This document shows positions 43,001 through 54,334 of a stretch of DNA of 64,000 bases, in pieces; within the stretch, counting starts at the first letter, position 1, and every line of letters begins with the position of its first letter. The position numbers and the translations under genes are program-made. The notes beneath the pieces were generated by a model. It had not been told where the DNA came from, did no database searches, and was given only the letters and a program-made list of their open reading frames with translations. Source of the DNA: Janthinobacterium sp051380735 (GTDB taxonomy: Bacteria > Pseudomonadota > Gammaproteobacteria > Burkholderiales > Burkholderiaceae_D); contig NZ_JBNYXQ010000010.1 of the NCBI RefSeq assembly GCF_051380735.1, forward strand, positions 1 through 64,000, written 5' to 3'.

Positions 43001-44029
43001 CTAGCTGTTCTGCTGCATCCGCACTACCAGCCACCCTGCCACCACCGTGAATGTCACGATAATGGCGACGATGATGGCAAAACCGTGCGGGTGCTGGGCC
43101 AGCGGGATGCCGCCCACGTTCATGCCCAGCATGCCGGCGATGATATTGATCGGCAGGGCCAGCACCGTGACTATGGTCAGCACATACAGGCTGCGGCTAT
43201 TTTCTTCATTGACGCGCGCCGCGATTTCCTCCTGCAGCAGCTTGATGCGCTCCTGCAGCGAAGACATGTCGCTGAGTACCACCGAAAATTCCTCGGTCGA
43301 CTGGCGCAATTCCAGGCTGTCCAGTTCCTGCACCCAGGAAGGTGGGCGCTGCAGCAGCCGGAACAGGGCCGCCGGCTCCGGCGCCAGCAGGCGCTGCAAG
43401 CGCACCAGCACGCGCCGCATGGCGCCCAGGTCTTCGCGCTTGGGCACCAGGCGCCCGGCCAGCAGATGGTCTTCGATATCGTCGACCCTGGCCACGGCAT
43501 CGCGCACGATATTGACCAGCACATCGGCCTGGTCGCGCAGCAGATGCACCAGCAATTCCACCGATGAGCGTATCGGCTCATGATTCTTGATGACGGCCTG
43601 GCGCAGCCGCTCGATCGACTGCAGTGGTGCGCGGCGCGCCGTGATGACCAGGTCTTTGGCCACGCTGGCCCACATGGTGGAGATATCGGACGCTTCGAAG
43701 CTGAAGTTGTGCACCACATCGTTGACCACCGCGATCAGGGTATTTTCCGCCTGTTCGATGCGCGTCGAGCGCGAACCCAGATGCAGCGTTTCATAGAATT
43801 CGTCGGCCAGCCGGGTGTGCGCATGCAGCCATTTTTCGCTGGCCGCATGCGACAGATTGAAATGCAGCCAGACGAATTCGTTCGGCTGGCGTAGCGCGCC
43901 GGGCGCCAGCCAGGCCAGCGCCGCGTCCGAGTCCAGCGCCAGAGGCTGGGATTGGCGGCCAAACAGGAAGCCCCAGACCAGGCCCGAGGTGTCCGAGCCA
44001 TAGGTAAAACCGGCAGTTTCCATCGCCAT
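43001..44029 (-). CDS. zntB: CorA-family transporter, ZntB-like
   Basis: A 342-residue protein with a large cytoplasmic domain and two C-terminal membrane helices. The signature GMNVGGIP at the end of the first helix matches the CorA/ZntB GMN motif, followed by QHPHGFAIIVAI. ZntB proteins move zinc; the choice over Mg-type CorA rests on overall similarity. It ends 4 bp after rnk and faces it. Confidence 0.87.
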   Translation of the reverse strand: MAMETAGFTYGSDTSGLVWGFLFGRQSQPLALDSDAALAWLAPGALRQPNEFVWLHFNLSHAASEKWLHAHTRLADEFYETLHLGSRSTRIEQAENTLIAVVNDVVHNFSFEASDISTMWASVAKDLVITARRAPLQSIERLRQAVIKNHEPIRSSVELLVHLLRDQADVLVNIVRDAVARVDDIEDHLLAGRLVPKREDLGAMRRVLVRLQRLLAPEPAALFRLLQRPPSWVQELDSLELRQSTEEFSVVLSDMSSLQERIKLLQEEIAARVNEENSRSLYVLTIVTVLALPINIIAGMLGMNVGGIPLAQHPHGFAIIVAIIVTFTVVAGWLVVRMQQNS

Positions 44030-44097
44030 CTTGATTGTGTCCCGCGCAGATAAAATGATCGTCGTGCGAGTATGCGCCTGTTACATGACCGGAATAT

Positions 44098-44127
44098 GAC
44101 AAGGCCACCGCATGCGGTGGCCTTGTC
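44098..44127. terminator. 15-bp perfect palindrome after the YXWGXW gene
   Basis: GACAAGGCCACCGCA and its exact complement abut without a loop (44098-44127). It lies 16 bp downstream of the minus-strand gene ending at 44144 and may terminate it, although no long T-run is present. Confidence 0.5.
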
Positions 44128-44143
44128 GGTGTCAACTCAACGA

Positions 44144-44839
44144 TCAATAGCGGCGCGGATCGTTGGGGCGATGGTCATCGCGGTTCGGCACACCATCGTG
44201 GTCGTTGTCGCGCCCCCGGCCATCGTTGTGGTCGTAGCGGTTCGGCACGCCGTCGTGGTCACGGTCGCCGTTCGGGCCACGCTGTACCCAGCGCGCCTCT
44301 TCCAGGCGCCAGCGGCCATCGCGCTGGTTCCAGGCTGGTGCCGTATAGACGTAGCCTGGACGTTCGGCGATCCACACGCCCGGGGTCCAGTCATACCTTT
44401 GTCCGCGCCATTCCCAGTGACCGGGTGCCCACACATAGCCGTTGCGCGGACGCGGTATCACTTCGCGCCGTGGTGGCGGTGGGGCGATGCGGATCTCTTC
44501 ATAGCGTACCGGCTGCGCTACCGTGACCCACCCGCCACGGTCCAGGCGCCAGCGGTTGTTCTCCTGTATCCATTCGGCGCGGCGATACTGGTTGCCGCTG
44601 CGTTCGCGCAGCCATTCGCCATTGACCCAGACATGGCGGCGGCCGTCCCAGTTCCAGTAGCCTGGCGCCCAGACATAGCCGCGCCGCGCTTGTGGCACGC
44701 TTTCGAATCGTGGTGGAGGCGGTGCGTCGTTGACGACGATACGGACGCCGACCTGGTTTTGCGCCATGGCTTGCGCTGGCAAGAAGGCTGCGGTGCTGAT
44801 GGCGAGCATGGCTGCTGCGTAGAGTGCGATTGGTTTCAT
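44144..44839 (-). CDS. YXWGXW repeat envelope protein with Asp-rich calcium-type repeats
   Basis: A 231-residue exported protein starting MKPIALYAAAMLAISTAAFLPAQAMAQ at 44839, preceded by GGAG. The mature part has W-x-x-G-x-W-type repeats (GYVWAPGYWNWDGRRHVWVNGEW, GYVWAPGHWEWRGQRYDWTPGVW). The C-terminal ~45 residues hold two copies of D.DHDGVPNR.DH, like OmpA/thrombospondin-type calcium-binding repeats. It probably sits in the periplasm or outer membrane; function is unknown. Its promoter matches that of the glycine-zipper gene at 55839. Confidence 0.85.
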   Translation of the reverse strand: MKPIALYAAAMLAISTAAFLPAQAMAQNQVGVRIVVNDAPPPPRFESVPQARRGYVWAPGYWNWDGRRHVWVNGEWLRERSGNQYRRAEWIQENNRWRLDRGGWVTVAQPVRYEEIRIAPPPPRREVIPRPRNGYVWAPGHWEWRGQRYDWTPGVWIAERPGYVYTAPAWNQRDGRWRLEEARWVQRGPNGDRDHDGVPNRYDHNDGRGRDNDHDGVPNRDDHRPNDPRRY

Positions 44840-44872
44840 TTCCGTCTCCATTTCGGTGATTGCTTGAAATGG

Positions 44873-44923
44873 ACTATAGCGACTTGCCGGCGGTGTTTGC
44901 GGCTTTGAATTAACTTATTACAA
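44873..44923 (-). promoter_or_regulatory. Promoter module TTGTAATAAGTT-N33-TATAGT, copy 1
   Basis: Read on the minus strand, TTGTAATAAGTT (44912-44923) is followed after exactly 33 nt by TATAGT (44873-44878), which lies 33 nt before the ATG at 44839. The same 12-mer, spacing and hexamer occur upstream of the gene starting at 56294. TATAGT is a plausible -10 box and the 12-mer a plausible activator site. Confidence 0.6.
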
Positions 44924-45021
44924 CTGACACAATGCTGTGCGCCTGTGTATCGGGCGGTGATACAACCGCATGGCCCGGCGCGGGGTGGCAGGCGCCGGGC
45001 ACGGTACTGGTCATGCGCCGC

Positions 45022-45258
45022 TCACAGGATGCTGGCGGTGGTAATGCCTTGTTCTGCTTGGCGTTCTTCCAGCAGCGACAGCTGCTTTTCCTGCGCCGTC
45101 AGGCGTTTGGCGGTGACGGTCACGACATGCCTGGCGCTGGCCGACTGGGCCGCGCTGGCTTTGCCGGCAGGCGCTTGCATGAAACTGACATAGCTGGCCG
45201 AGCAGGCGATGGCGACGGCGACGGTGAAGATGGCTTCGAAGTTTTTCAGGGTTTTCAT
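45022..45258 (-). CDS. Hypothetical small exported protein, 78 aa
   Basis: A 78-residue protein from 45258 (MKTLKNFEAIFTVAVAIACSASYVSFMQA), with AAGGAAG just upstream. The N-terminal hydrophobic stretch is a signal peptide or membrane anchor. The remainder is polar and helical (LTAQEKQLSLLEERQAEQ). No family is recognised. It lies upstream of the YXWGXW gene on the same strand but with a 182-bp gap. Confidence 0.7.
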   Translation of the reverse strand: MKTLKNFEAIFTVAVAIACSASYVSFMQAPAGKASAAQSASARHVVTVTAKRLTAQEKQLSLLEERQAEQGITTASIL

Positions 45259-45581
45259 GATGCTTCCTTTCGGTTGGCGGGTGGGGATGTATGTACTGTA
45301 GCCATGCGCCCCGCATGCCGCCATGCACTTGCGACCAGCCGCGATTTTTGCGGCATCAACGGCAAAAAACGGGCGCTGAAATGCCTGGCCGGGGCCACCG
45401 CTTGAATTGAGGGGGAAACAGGCCTGTATCCTGCCCTATGAAGCTAATTGCCATGTGGCATCATTTACAACTGGGCAGGAGTGCGCGCGCGCGTTCGACG
45501 CGCCGCGCCGCGCTTCGCTGGCGCTGCTGCTAGAATCGACATCGCAGCATGCGCGGATCACATCATCATCAGGAGTCACAC
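45259..45581. other. 323-bp intergenic region before the zinc-ribbon/SPFH gene
   Basis: Non-coding between divergent starts. It should hold the promoters of the small exported protein and of the zinc-ribbon/SPFH gene. It includes an alternating purine-pyrimidine run GTGCGCGCGCGCG (about 45480-45492) and an AGGAG ribosome site 7 nt before 45582. No RNA gene or clear promoter was recognised. Confidence 0.45.
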
Positions 45582-47882
45582 ATGTTCCAATTGTTTGGTT
45601 TTGGCGGCGCCCGCTGCCCCCGTTGCGAACACAAGAATGCCGCAGCCGCAGGCTATTGCGCGCAATGCGGGCTGTCGCTCGGCACCCCCGGCAACGACGC
45701 CGTGCTGCATGCCAACCAGTGGCGCCTGGCCGACGACCAGCTGGCCCTGTTCTTCGGCGTGCGCGAGCTGTCGTCGCTGTTTGGCGACGCCCGCAAGCGC
45801 CTGCAGGTGTCCGCACAGGCACGTGCCTGGATCGTGCAGTCGAACGCTTTCACCTCGATACCGACCGGCGACTATGACAGCGCTGCCTTCTTTGCGCGCC
45901 TGCCGCAGTTGCTGCCGGCGCGTCCGGCTGAAGTGCTGATCGCGCGCGCCGCGCCGGTCTCGCTGACATTCGAGCTGCCGTCGCTGGCCAGTACCGAGCA
46001 GTTGCAGATCGCCGCTACCTTTCAGGTCGATATCGCGCTGGGCCAGCCCGACGCCTTTGCGCGCCAGTTCATGCGTGCGCCGGGCGCCGTCACCCTGGCC
46101 CACCTGCATGCCTTGCTGCTGCCCTCGGTGCGCCAGATCGCGCTGGAATTTACCGGCAGCCGCGCGCTGCGCGAGATGGATGCCAACGAGGACCTGCGCC
46201 CGCAGTTCAACGAACGCCTCCAATCGTCCCTGACCCAGCGCCTGGCTGCTTCGGGCCTGGCGGTGGCGCGCGTGGAGACGCTGGCGCTGCGCCACAACAA
46301 GCTGGCCGTCGACGAGACCTGCATCGGCACCTTGTGGCTGGGCGGCTTGCAGGCGCCGGACGGCGAGCAGGCGCTTGAGCGCAGCCGCCAGCTGGACCAG
46401 CTCTACGACGAAGAAGAACTGCAGCGCATCGCGCGCGAAGCACTGACACTGCGCCATGCACAGCGGCGCCTGGAACTGCAGCAGGACGCCAAGGTAGGCC
46501 AGGCCGAACTGGCGCACCAGGAAGCCGAACGCCTGCAAGCGCTGCGGGGCCGCCAGATCGACCTGTATGGCCGCATCCTGGAGGCGAAATCGCAGCGCCA
46601 GGCGCTCGACCATGGCGCCGCCGTGGCGCTGCAGGAGCTGAAACAGGAGCTGGCGAAAAAGGGCGCCAAGCACGCCGATGAAGCAGCCGAATGGCAGCAT
46701 GTGCGCGCGCTGGCGGGTATCAAGATGCGCAGCGAACTGGAATTGTCGCAGCTGAGCGGGCGCGAACAGCTGCAACTGGCCCAGCAGCGTTTCACGCACC
46801 AGGTGCATTTGCAGGCCATCGCCCAGCAGGTGGAAAGCGCGCTGCTGATCGACGATGAAGCAGGTCGCCGCGCCCAGCTGGCACGCCTGCACAAGGCCGA
46901 ACAGGATGCTGCGCAGCGCGAAGCGCAGCTGGAAGCAGAACAGCACAAGGCGGCCTGGCAGGGCGCCGTACTGGCCAACGCCGCGCGCAAGCGCGAAGCA
47001 GAGCGGCTGCAGGAGTGGGAAGACCAGATGCAGCTGGCGCGCCAGCGCGAACTGCTGCGCGCCGAAGCGCACAAGGATGAGCAAGCGCAGGTGCAGGCAG
47101 CCGAGATCGCTGAAAAAGTCGCCGTGCTGCGCCGTGGCGGCGCGCGCGAAGAAGCTATTGCCCAGCAAGAAAAACTGCTGCGCACCATCGAAGCCGACGG
47201 CGTGCATGCGCGCCAGTTGCACCAGCAATCGCATCTGGCGCAGCTCGACGCGCTGGCGATCGAAGAACAGCGCCAGCAGCTGCGCCAGCTGGAACAGGAA
47301 GCACAGTGGCAGCGCGACTTGCTGGCCATGTCGCAGCAGCGCGAACACGATTACGCGCGCTGGAAAAACGACTACGAAGCGCTGGTGGCGCAACAGGCGC
47401 ATGCGGCCGAACTGGCACGTATCGATATCGACCGCATTGAAAAAATCGGCACCCTGAGCGACACCGGCAAGGTGGCGATGGCAGCCGGGCCGAATGCGGC
47501 CGTGCTGGCGCAGGTGCTGAAAACCCAGTTGCAGGCCGGCATGAGCGCCGAACAGATCCATGCGCTGGCCGCGCTGGCGGCAGCCGAGAACAGCATCGCG
47601 CCGGAACAGGCCATGCGCATGGCGCAAGACGGCGTGGCGCAGGAGCGTGCATACATGGAAGCGCAGGCCGAGCGCGAACGGCGCCAGCAGCTCGACCTGA
47701 TCGCCTTGCAGAACGCGGCGCACAGCCACGGCTTGAGCGCGCAGGCACAATTGGGCGTGGCGGTGGCGCAGGCGGTGGCCGGCAGCGCACCAGCGCGCTG
47801 CTGCAGCAATGGCCACGCGCTGCGGGCCGGCCATCCGGAAGACAAATTCTGCGCCGCCTGCGGCGTGGCAGTGCAGCCTTGA
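45582..47882 (+). CDS. Zinc-ribbon / SPFH-like / coiled-coil protein
   Basis: A 766-residue protein with a zinc ribbon at each end. The first has C12, C15, C26 and C29 (RCPRCEHKN...YCAQCG); the last ~27 residues have C740/C741, C757 and C760 (CSNGHALR...FCAACG). Between them, residues ~45-260 look like an SPFH/band-7 domain (LTFELPSLASTEQLQIAATFQVDIALG). Residues ~270-620 form a long Gln/Glu/Ala/Arg-rich coiled coil. There is no membrane helix. The stop lies 19 bp before the Ser/Thr kinase gene, so the two are one operon. It is a possible scaffold or substrate of that kinase; no function is known. Confidence 0.8.
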   Translation: MFQLFGFGGARCPRCEHKNAAAAGYCAQCGLSLGTPGNDAVLHANQWRLADDQLALFFGVRELSSLFGDARKRLQVSAQARAWIVQSNAFTSIPTGDYDSAAFFARLPQLLPARPAEVLIARAAPVSLTFELPSLASTEQLQIAATFQVDIALGQPDAFARQFMRAPGAVTLAHLHALLLPSVRQIALEFTGSRALREMDANEDLRPQFNERLQSSLTQRLAASGLAVARVETLALRHNKLAVDETCIGTLWLGGLQAPDGEQALERSRQLDQLYDEEELQRIAREALTLRHAQRRLELQQDAKVGQAELAHQEAERLQALRGRQIDLYGRILEAKSQRQALDHGAAVALQELKQELAKKGAKHADEAAEWQHVRALAGIKMRSELELSQLSGREQLQLAQQRFTHQVHLQAIAQQVESALLIDDEAGRRAQLARLHKAEQDAAQREAQLEAEQHKAAWQGAVLANAARKREAERLQEWEDQMQLARQRELLRAEAHKDEQAQVQAAEIAEKVAVLRRGGAREEAIAQQEKLLRTIEADGVHARQLHQQSHLAQLDALAIEEQRQQLRQLEQEAQWQRDLLAMSQQREHDYARWKNDYEALVAQQAHAAELARIDIDRIEKIGTLSDTGKVAMAAGPNAAVLAQVLKTQLQAGMSAEQIHALAALAAAENSIAPEQAMRMAQDGVAQERAYMEAQAERERRQQLDLIALQNAAHSHGLSAQAQLGVAVAQAVAGSAPARCCSNGHALRAGHPEDKFCAACGVAVQP

Positions 47883-47901
47883 TGCAAGCCCCGTACTCCA
47901 G

Positions 47902-50223
<2,322 letters not shown>

Positions 50224-50309
50224 ACCCTTGACGCCCTGCCATCAGGCAAGCTGCGCAAGTGCCGCAAACGGTGTAAATTGTGGCTTTCCCAAACGCTGCA
50301 AGGAATGCC

Positions 50310-50708
50310 ATGACCATCAAAGCCATCCGTGACCAGTCGCAACCGATGCGCCATATCGTGCACGTGCGCGACCATATCCTTTCCGCCGACGGCTCGGTGG
50401 CCGAAGGCGGCGGTGATTCCGGCCCGTCGCCGCACGACCTGTACGACGCTGCTTTGTCGGCCTGCAAGGCGCTGACGGTGGTCTGGTACGCCAGACACAA
50501 GGGCATACCGCTTGAAAACGTCGAGGTGTCGACCGAGCGTGACGCCAGCGAAGAACGCAAAGGCGTGTACCGGCTGGCCGTCAGCCTGCACCTGACCGGC
50601 GACCTGTCCGACGCGCAGCGCGATGAATTGTTGGGCGCGGCCGCCAAATGCCCGATCCACAAGCTGATGACGGCCGTGACGACTGAAATCACGACGGTGC
50701 TGGCATGA
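50310..50708 (+). CDS. OsmC family peroxiredoxin-like protein
   Basis: A 132-residue OsmC/Ohr-fold protein starting at 50310 after AAGGA. The two redox Cys are in ALSACKALTVV and AAKCPIHKL, as in OsmC-type thiol peroxidases acting on organic peroxides. It overlaps the downstream pirin gene by 4 nt (ATGA), so the two are co-translated, and lies 86 bp after the kinase fusion. Confidence 0.9.
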   Translation: MTIKAIRDQSQPMRHIVHVRDHILSADGSVAEGGGDSGPSPHDLYDAALSACKALTVVWYARHKGIPLENVEVSTERDASEERKGVYRLAVSLHLTGDLSDAQRDELLGAAAKCPIHKLMTAVTTEITTVLA

Positions 50709-51613
50709 GCACGCCCATCCTCAAAAGCCACGAAAAAGACCTGGGCGGCGGCTTCGTGGTGCGCCGTTTGCTGCCGTCCAGCGTCAAGCAGACCGTTGGT
50801 CCGTTTATCTTTTTCGACCATTTCGGCCCGATCGACGTGGCGCCCGACGCCAACCATGATGTGCGCCCGCATCCGCATATCGGCCTGGCCACCGTCACCT
50901 ATCTGTTCGAAGGCGCGATGGACCACCGCGACAGCATCGGCTCGTACCAGCGCATCGAACCTGGCGCCATCAACTGGATGACGGCCGGGCGCGGCATCGT
51001 TCATTCCGAGCGCACGCCGGGCGACCTGGCCGGCCAGCCGCATCGCACGCATGGCCTGCAGCTGTGGGCCGCGCTGCCGAAGGCCAATGAGGAAGACGAA
51101 CCGAGTTTTACCCATACGCCGCAAGCCGACATTCCGGTAGTGACACTCGACGGCGCGGTGGTGAAAGTGCTGATTGGCACCGCCTTCGGCCAGACCTCAC
51201 CGGTGCGCACCTATATGCAAACCGTGTATCTGGACGTGGCGCTGCAGCCCGGACAAACGCTGCAGCTCGATGGCTTGCCGGCGGAGGCGGCGATCTACCC
51301 GATCAGTGGCGAAGTGCTGGTCGATGGCGTGGCACTGGCGCCGCACACCATGGCGCTGCTGGAACCGAATGCGGTACCGGTGGTCACTGCCGGCCCCGGT
51401 GCCGGTGCCGGCGCGGCGCAGTTCGTGGTGATCGGCGGCGAGTCGCTCGACGGTCCGCGGTTCATTTTCTGGAATTTTGTCTCGTCGAGCAGGGAACGGC
51501 TGGTGCAGGCGGGCGAGGACTGGAGCGCGCAGCGCATGGGGCAGGTGCCGGGCGAGACGGAGTTCATCGCGCTGCCCAAGGCGCCAGCCAGGCCTGCGCC
51601 CCAGTTCCTGTAG
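50705..51613 (+). CDS. Pirin family protein
   Basis: A 302-residue bicupin. The metal-binding motif is RPHPHIGLATVTYL, followed by GAINWMTAGRGIVHSER; the C-terminal cupin ends with ESLDGPRFIFWNFVSSS. Pirins bind iron and act as quercetinases or redox-linked regulators. It overlaps the osmC gene by 4 nt and overlaps the tail of the next, convergent gene by 50 nt. Confidence 0.93.
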   Translation: MSTPILKSHEKDLGGGFVVRRLLPSSVKQTVGPFIFFDHFGPIDVAPDANHDVRPHPHIGLATVTYLFEGAMDHRDSIGSYQRIEPGAINWMTAGRGIVHSERTPGDLAGQPHRTHGLQLWAALPKANEEDEPSFTHTPQADIPVVTLDGAVVKVLIGTAFGQTSPVRTYMQTVYLDVALQPGQTLQLDGLPAEAAIYPISGEVLVDGVALAPHTMALLEPNAVPVVTAGPGAGAGAAQFVVIGGESLDGPRFIFWNFVSSSRERLVQAGEDWSAQRMGQVPGETEFIALPKAPARPAPQFL

Positions 51614-52214
51614 AGTCCGACCCTGGGCCCAGCCGCCATTCCCGCAGACTTTGCACCATGGTGTTCCAGGCCGCTACCATCCATTCGCTCGACCATAGCG
51701 GCCATCGCTGTACGAAGTTGGTGGCGCGCTGCAAATGGATGCCGTCGAAAAAGACGTGATCAGCCACGAGGGTGGCGGCCAGCCAGGCGGTGGCAATCAC
51801 GATCAGGTCGTGGCGGCCGCTCTTCCACCAGCGCAGCGAGTGGCGGCGGATAATCCACGGCACGCCCAGTGGATTGGGCCAGTCGGCCAGCAGATGCATG
51901 ATGCCGCCGGCGGCAAAGCCGAACAGCGGTGGCGCCCATGCATGATGGGGCAGTTGCAAATAGGTGTAGACCAGCAGGGCGATCCAGGCCAGGCCCCAGT
52001 GGGTCCAGGTGCGGTGCGTGATCCACAACCGGCGCGTAGGGGCCCACCAGGCCACTTCCAGCCAGTCGGGCGCGGTGCCGCCCAGTGCGCCCATCGCGAA
52101 GGCGAGCATGCTGAGCAATTGATACGGGCCGCCAGCGTCCGCATGCGCCACCAGCGCTGCGGCGATCACGCCGGCCGCCCAGCCAGTGGCATGGTGCGCT
52201 TTAGTTGAAGCCAT
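51564..52214 (-). CDS. YdjM-like metal-dependent hydrolase, membrane protein
   Basis: A 216-residue protein with 4-5 membrane segments and conserved acidic/His motifs (ALGGTAPDWLE, THRTWTHWGLAW, GGIMHLLADWPNP, DHVFFDG) that fit the YdjM/DUF457 group of putative membrane metal-dependent hydrolases. Its last 50 nt overlap the convergent pirin gene. The C-terminal ~25 residues may be non-conserved because of that overlap. The substrate is unknown. Confidence 0.8.
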   Translation of the reverse strand: MASTKAHHATGWAAGVIAAALVAHADAGGPYQLLSMLAFAMGALGGTAPDWLEVAWWAPTRRLWITHRTWTHWGLAWIALLVYTYLQLPHHAWAPPLFGFAAGGIMHLLADWPNPLGVPWIIRRHSLRWWKSGRHDLIVIATAWLAATLVADHVFFDGIHLQRATNFVQRWPLWSSEWMVAAWNTMVQSLREWRLGPGSDSTGTGAQAWLAPWAAR

Positions 52215-52402
52215 AGGAAATGTAAAACACGCTGTGCGCGCTGTGTAAAACGTCGGGGGAGTTTAGCTGGATGAATATACAGTACGCAAGGGCGTCATGC
52301 GAGGCAATTTGCACAAATCCAGTGCATTATTTGTTAAATCGCGGTGGTTTCAGCTTGTCTTAAGCTGGTGGGGTTGTCGCGCTGAACTGTGCTGGTGCTG
52401 GC

Positions 52403-53965
52403 TCAGGCGGTGAGCGCTGCGCTGTCGCACAGGCTGGCGCCTTCGGTGCGGATGATCCAGCATTCGGGATACGCTTCGCTGGCGAAACGGTTGTGGCGGG
52501 CAAAGCCGGCAAGTTTGTCGAGCGCGGTGGCGGGCGCCAGCGCGGTTTCCTTGCCGCTGGCGCAATCGAGGTGCCAGAAGCCACCGTTGCGGTGGAACAG
52601 CATCGGTAGCGCCGCCGCCTGTGGCGCGAGGGTGTGCGGCGCGGGCACGACGACCGGGCGCGCTTCGGGCAGCAGCAGGTAAAAGCATTCCGCATGCGCA
52701 CCCTGGTCCAGGCGGTGCAGGATGACGCCGTGCTGCAGGATGGCCGATACGCCCAGCACCACGATGCCCTTGATGCTGGCCGTCAGTTCGATGCGCATGC
52801 CCTGGCGCAAGGCCACTGGCTTGTGCTTGCCTGGCCATACGCCGTCGAGCAGCATACCGTAGCGCGACACGTCTTCGATATCAAAACCCTGCGCGCTGCG
52901 GCGTATCACGGCATGGCGGCCGGAAAGCCGGCGCGTCAGGCCATTGTTGTCCTGGCCGTCGACGCTGAAATGGCTGAGCAGCACATCGGCCTCCGGATCG
53001 ACCAGCTCGAATCGGCCCAGCATGCATTCTTCCAGCGCAAACAGACGGATCTGGCGCTGTTCGCCCGCTTCCGGCGCCGCATTGACGATGCAGGCTGCCA
53101 CGCTGGCATGCGGGTGGCAGTCGCTGGCCGATGGCACGTCGACCTCGATCAGTTCTTCGTCCCAGGCGATGGTGGTAAAGCCCATGTCGATCTTGCCTTG
53201 CGGCGCCGACAAGTCCACATGGGCGATGCCGGCATTGCGCGCGGTGACGTCGAGATTGCAGCCGTCGCCGCCTGTCACGCGCGCGATCGAAGCGTCGTCG
53301 GCCATCACGCGCACGTTTTTATGGGTGCTGAGGAAAATCTGGTGGATTTCGGTCAGGGTGGCGTCGCGGCGCGGTACCAGGATGACAAAGGTGCACACCC
53401 ATTTCTGCGCCACCGCGCCGTCCACGTGGCTGAGGACGTCCACCTCGATCTGGTATTGGCCGTGCTCCTTGTTGCGCGAGGAAAACTCGACAAACACGGG
53501 GCGCCAGTCGCCGCGCGTGGTGCGCACCACGTCATGCTGTACCTGGCCGCGCGCAATCAGGTCCGAGCGCAGGCGCAAGCTCAGCTGTGGCGCGCATGCG
53601 GCGTCCATGCCGCGCAATTCCATTTTCAGGGTTTGCCGTCCGCCTGCCGCGCGCGGATCGAAACCGCTGATATGCAGATGGGTAGCCACCGGCGTGGGAG
53701 TGACGGCCGCCGGCGCCAGGGCGGGGCGCATGACAGGCATGCTGACGGAGTTGACGGGCGGCGACACCGCCAGGGGCAGGGAAACCACGGACGCAGGCAC
53801 GCCCACCGTTGCCGATAGCTCGGAACGGGCGCTGCGCATGGCGTTCAGCAGGTCATAGCTGGTGGGGGCCTGGACTGCCTGCGGGTGGTTGCCCGCGCAG
53901 ACCTGCTCACCAGACAAGACCCAGAACGTACAATGCGGGTGCTCCGGGTTGCTGCATTTTTTCAT
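52403..53965 (-). CDS. FHA domain protein with N-terminal Cys/His cluster
   Basis: A 520-residue protein starting MKKCSNPEHPHC at 53965. C4, C12, C23, H9, H11 and H27 in the first 30 residues could form a zinc site. Residues ~90-280 are a beta-rich region with no family recognised. The FHA domain is at about 306-405: LGRF (G317, R318), SGRH (S348, H351) and SRYGMLLDG, where the usual Asn of NGT is replaced by Tyr. FHA domains read phosphothreonine, so a phosphorylated partner made by the nearby kinase is plausible. The remaining ~110 residues are unassigned. Confidence 0.75.
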   Translation of the reverse strand: MKKCSNPEHPHCTFWVLSGEQVCAGNHPQAVQAPTSYDLLNAMRSARSELSATVGVPASVVSLPLAVSPPVNSVSMPVMRPALAPAAVTPTPVATHLHISGFDPRAAGGRQTLKMELRGMDAACAPQLSLRLRSDLIARGQVQHDVVRTTRGDWRPVFVEFSSRNKEHGQYQIEVDVLSHVDGAVAQKWVCTFVILVPRRDATLTEIHQIFLSTHKNVRVMADDASIARVTGGDGCNLDVTARNAGIAHVDLSAPQGKIDMGFTTIAWDEELIEVDVPSASDCHPHASVAACIVNAAPEAGEQRQIRLFALEECMLGRFELVDPEADVLLSHFSVDGQDNNGLTRRLSGRHAVIRRSAQGFDIEDVSRYGMLLDGVWPGKHKPVALRQGMRIELTASIKGIVVLGVSAILQHGVILHRLDQGAHAECFYLLLPEARPVVVPAPHTLAPQAAALPMLFHRNGGFWHLDCASGKETALAPATALDKLAGFARHNRFASEAYPECWIIRTEGASLCDSAALTA

Positions 53966-54334
53966 GTGGTGGAAACTCGACCGGGTGGGAGCGTGGCGCC
54001 CTCTGTTATACATGAGAGCTTACGCCCTTTTGACCTTGCTTGGCAACAAGCATGATTGCGTCGCCGCCTGTTTTTTCGGCAGATGTGCGGTCTGGCCAAC
54101 GCGCCGCCCAATATCTCCGGAAACCATTGCTTAAAATCACATTTTATGGATTTTAAGATAGTTATTTATTGCAAGAATATCGAGTCCTTCAGGTTCGGTT
54201 CTTGCACTTGCGCGTTTCTGGTCAGACCCTGTGGCGCGCAGATTGTTCGCCGCCTGTGTGCTGCCGTGCACGGACGTGGCTGACTGGCCTGGCGTAAGCT
54301 GGCTCCATTTCGCCAAACGACCTGAAAGCCACTG
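53966..54334. other. 369-bp intergenic region between FHA gene and DUF2177 gene
   Basis: Non-coding between divergent starts. Bases around 54120-54190 are distinctly AT-rich (ATTTTATGGATTTTAAGATAGTTATT), in contrast with the GC-rich surroundings. No RNA gene or clear promoter pair was identified. Confidence 0.45.
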
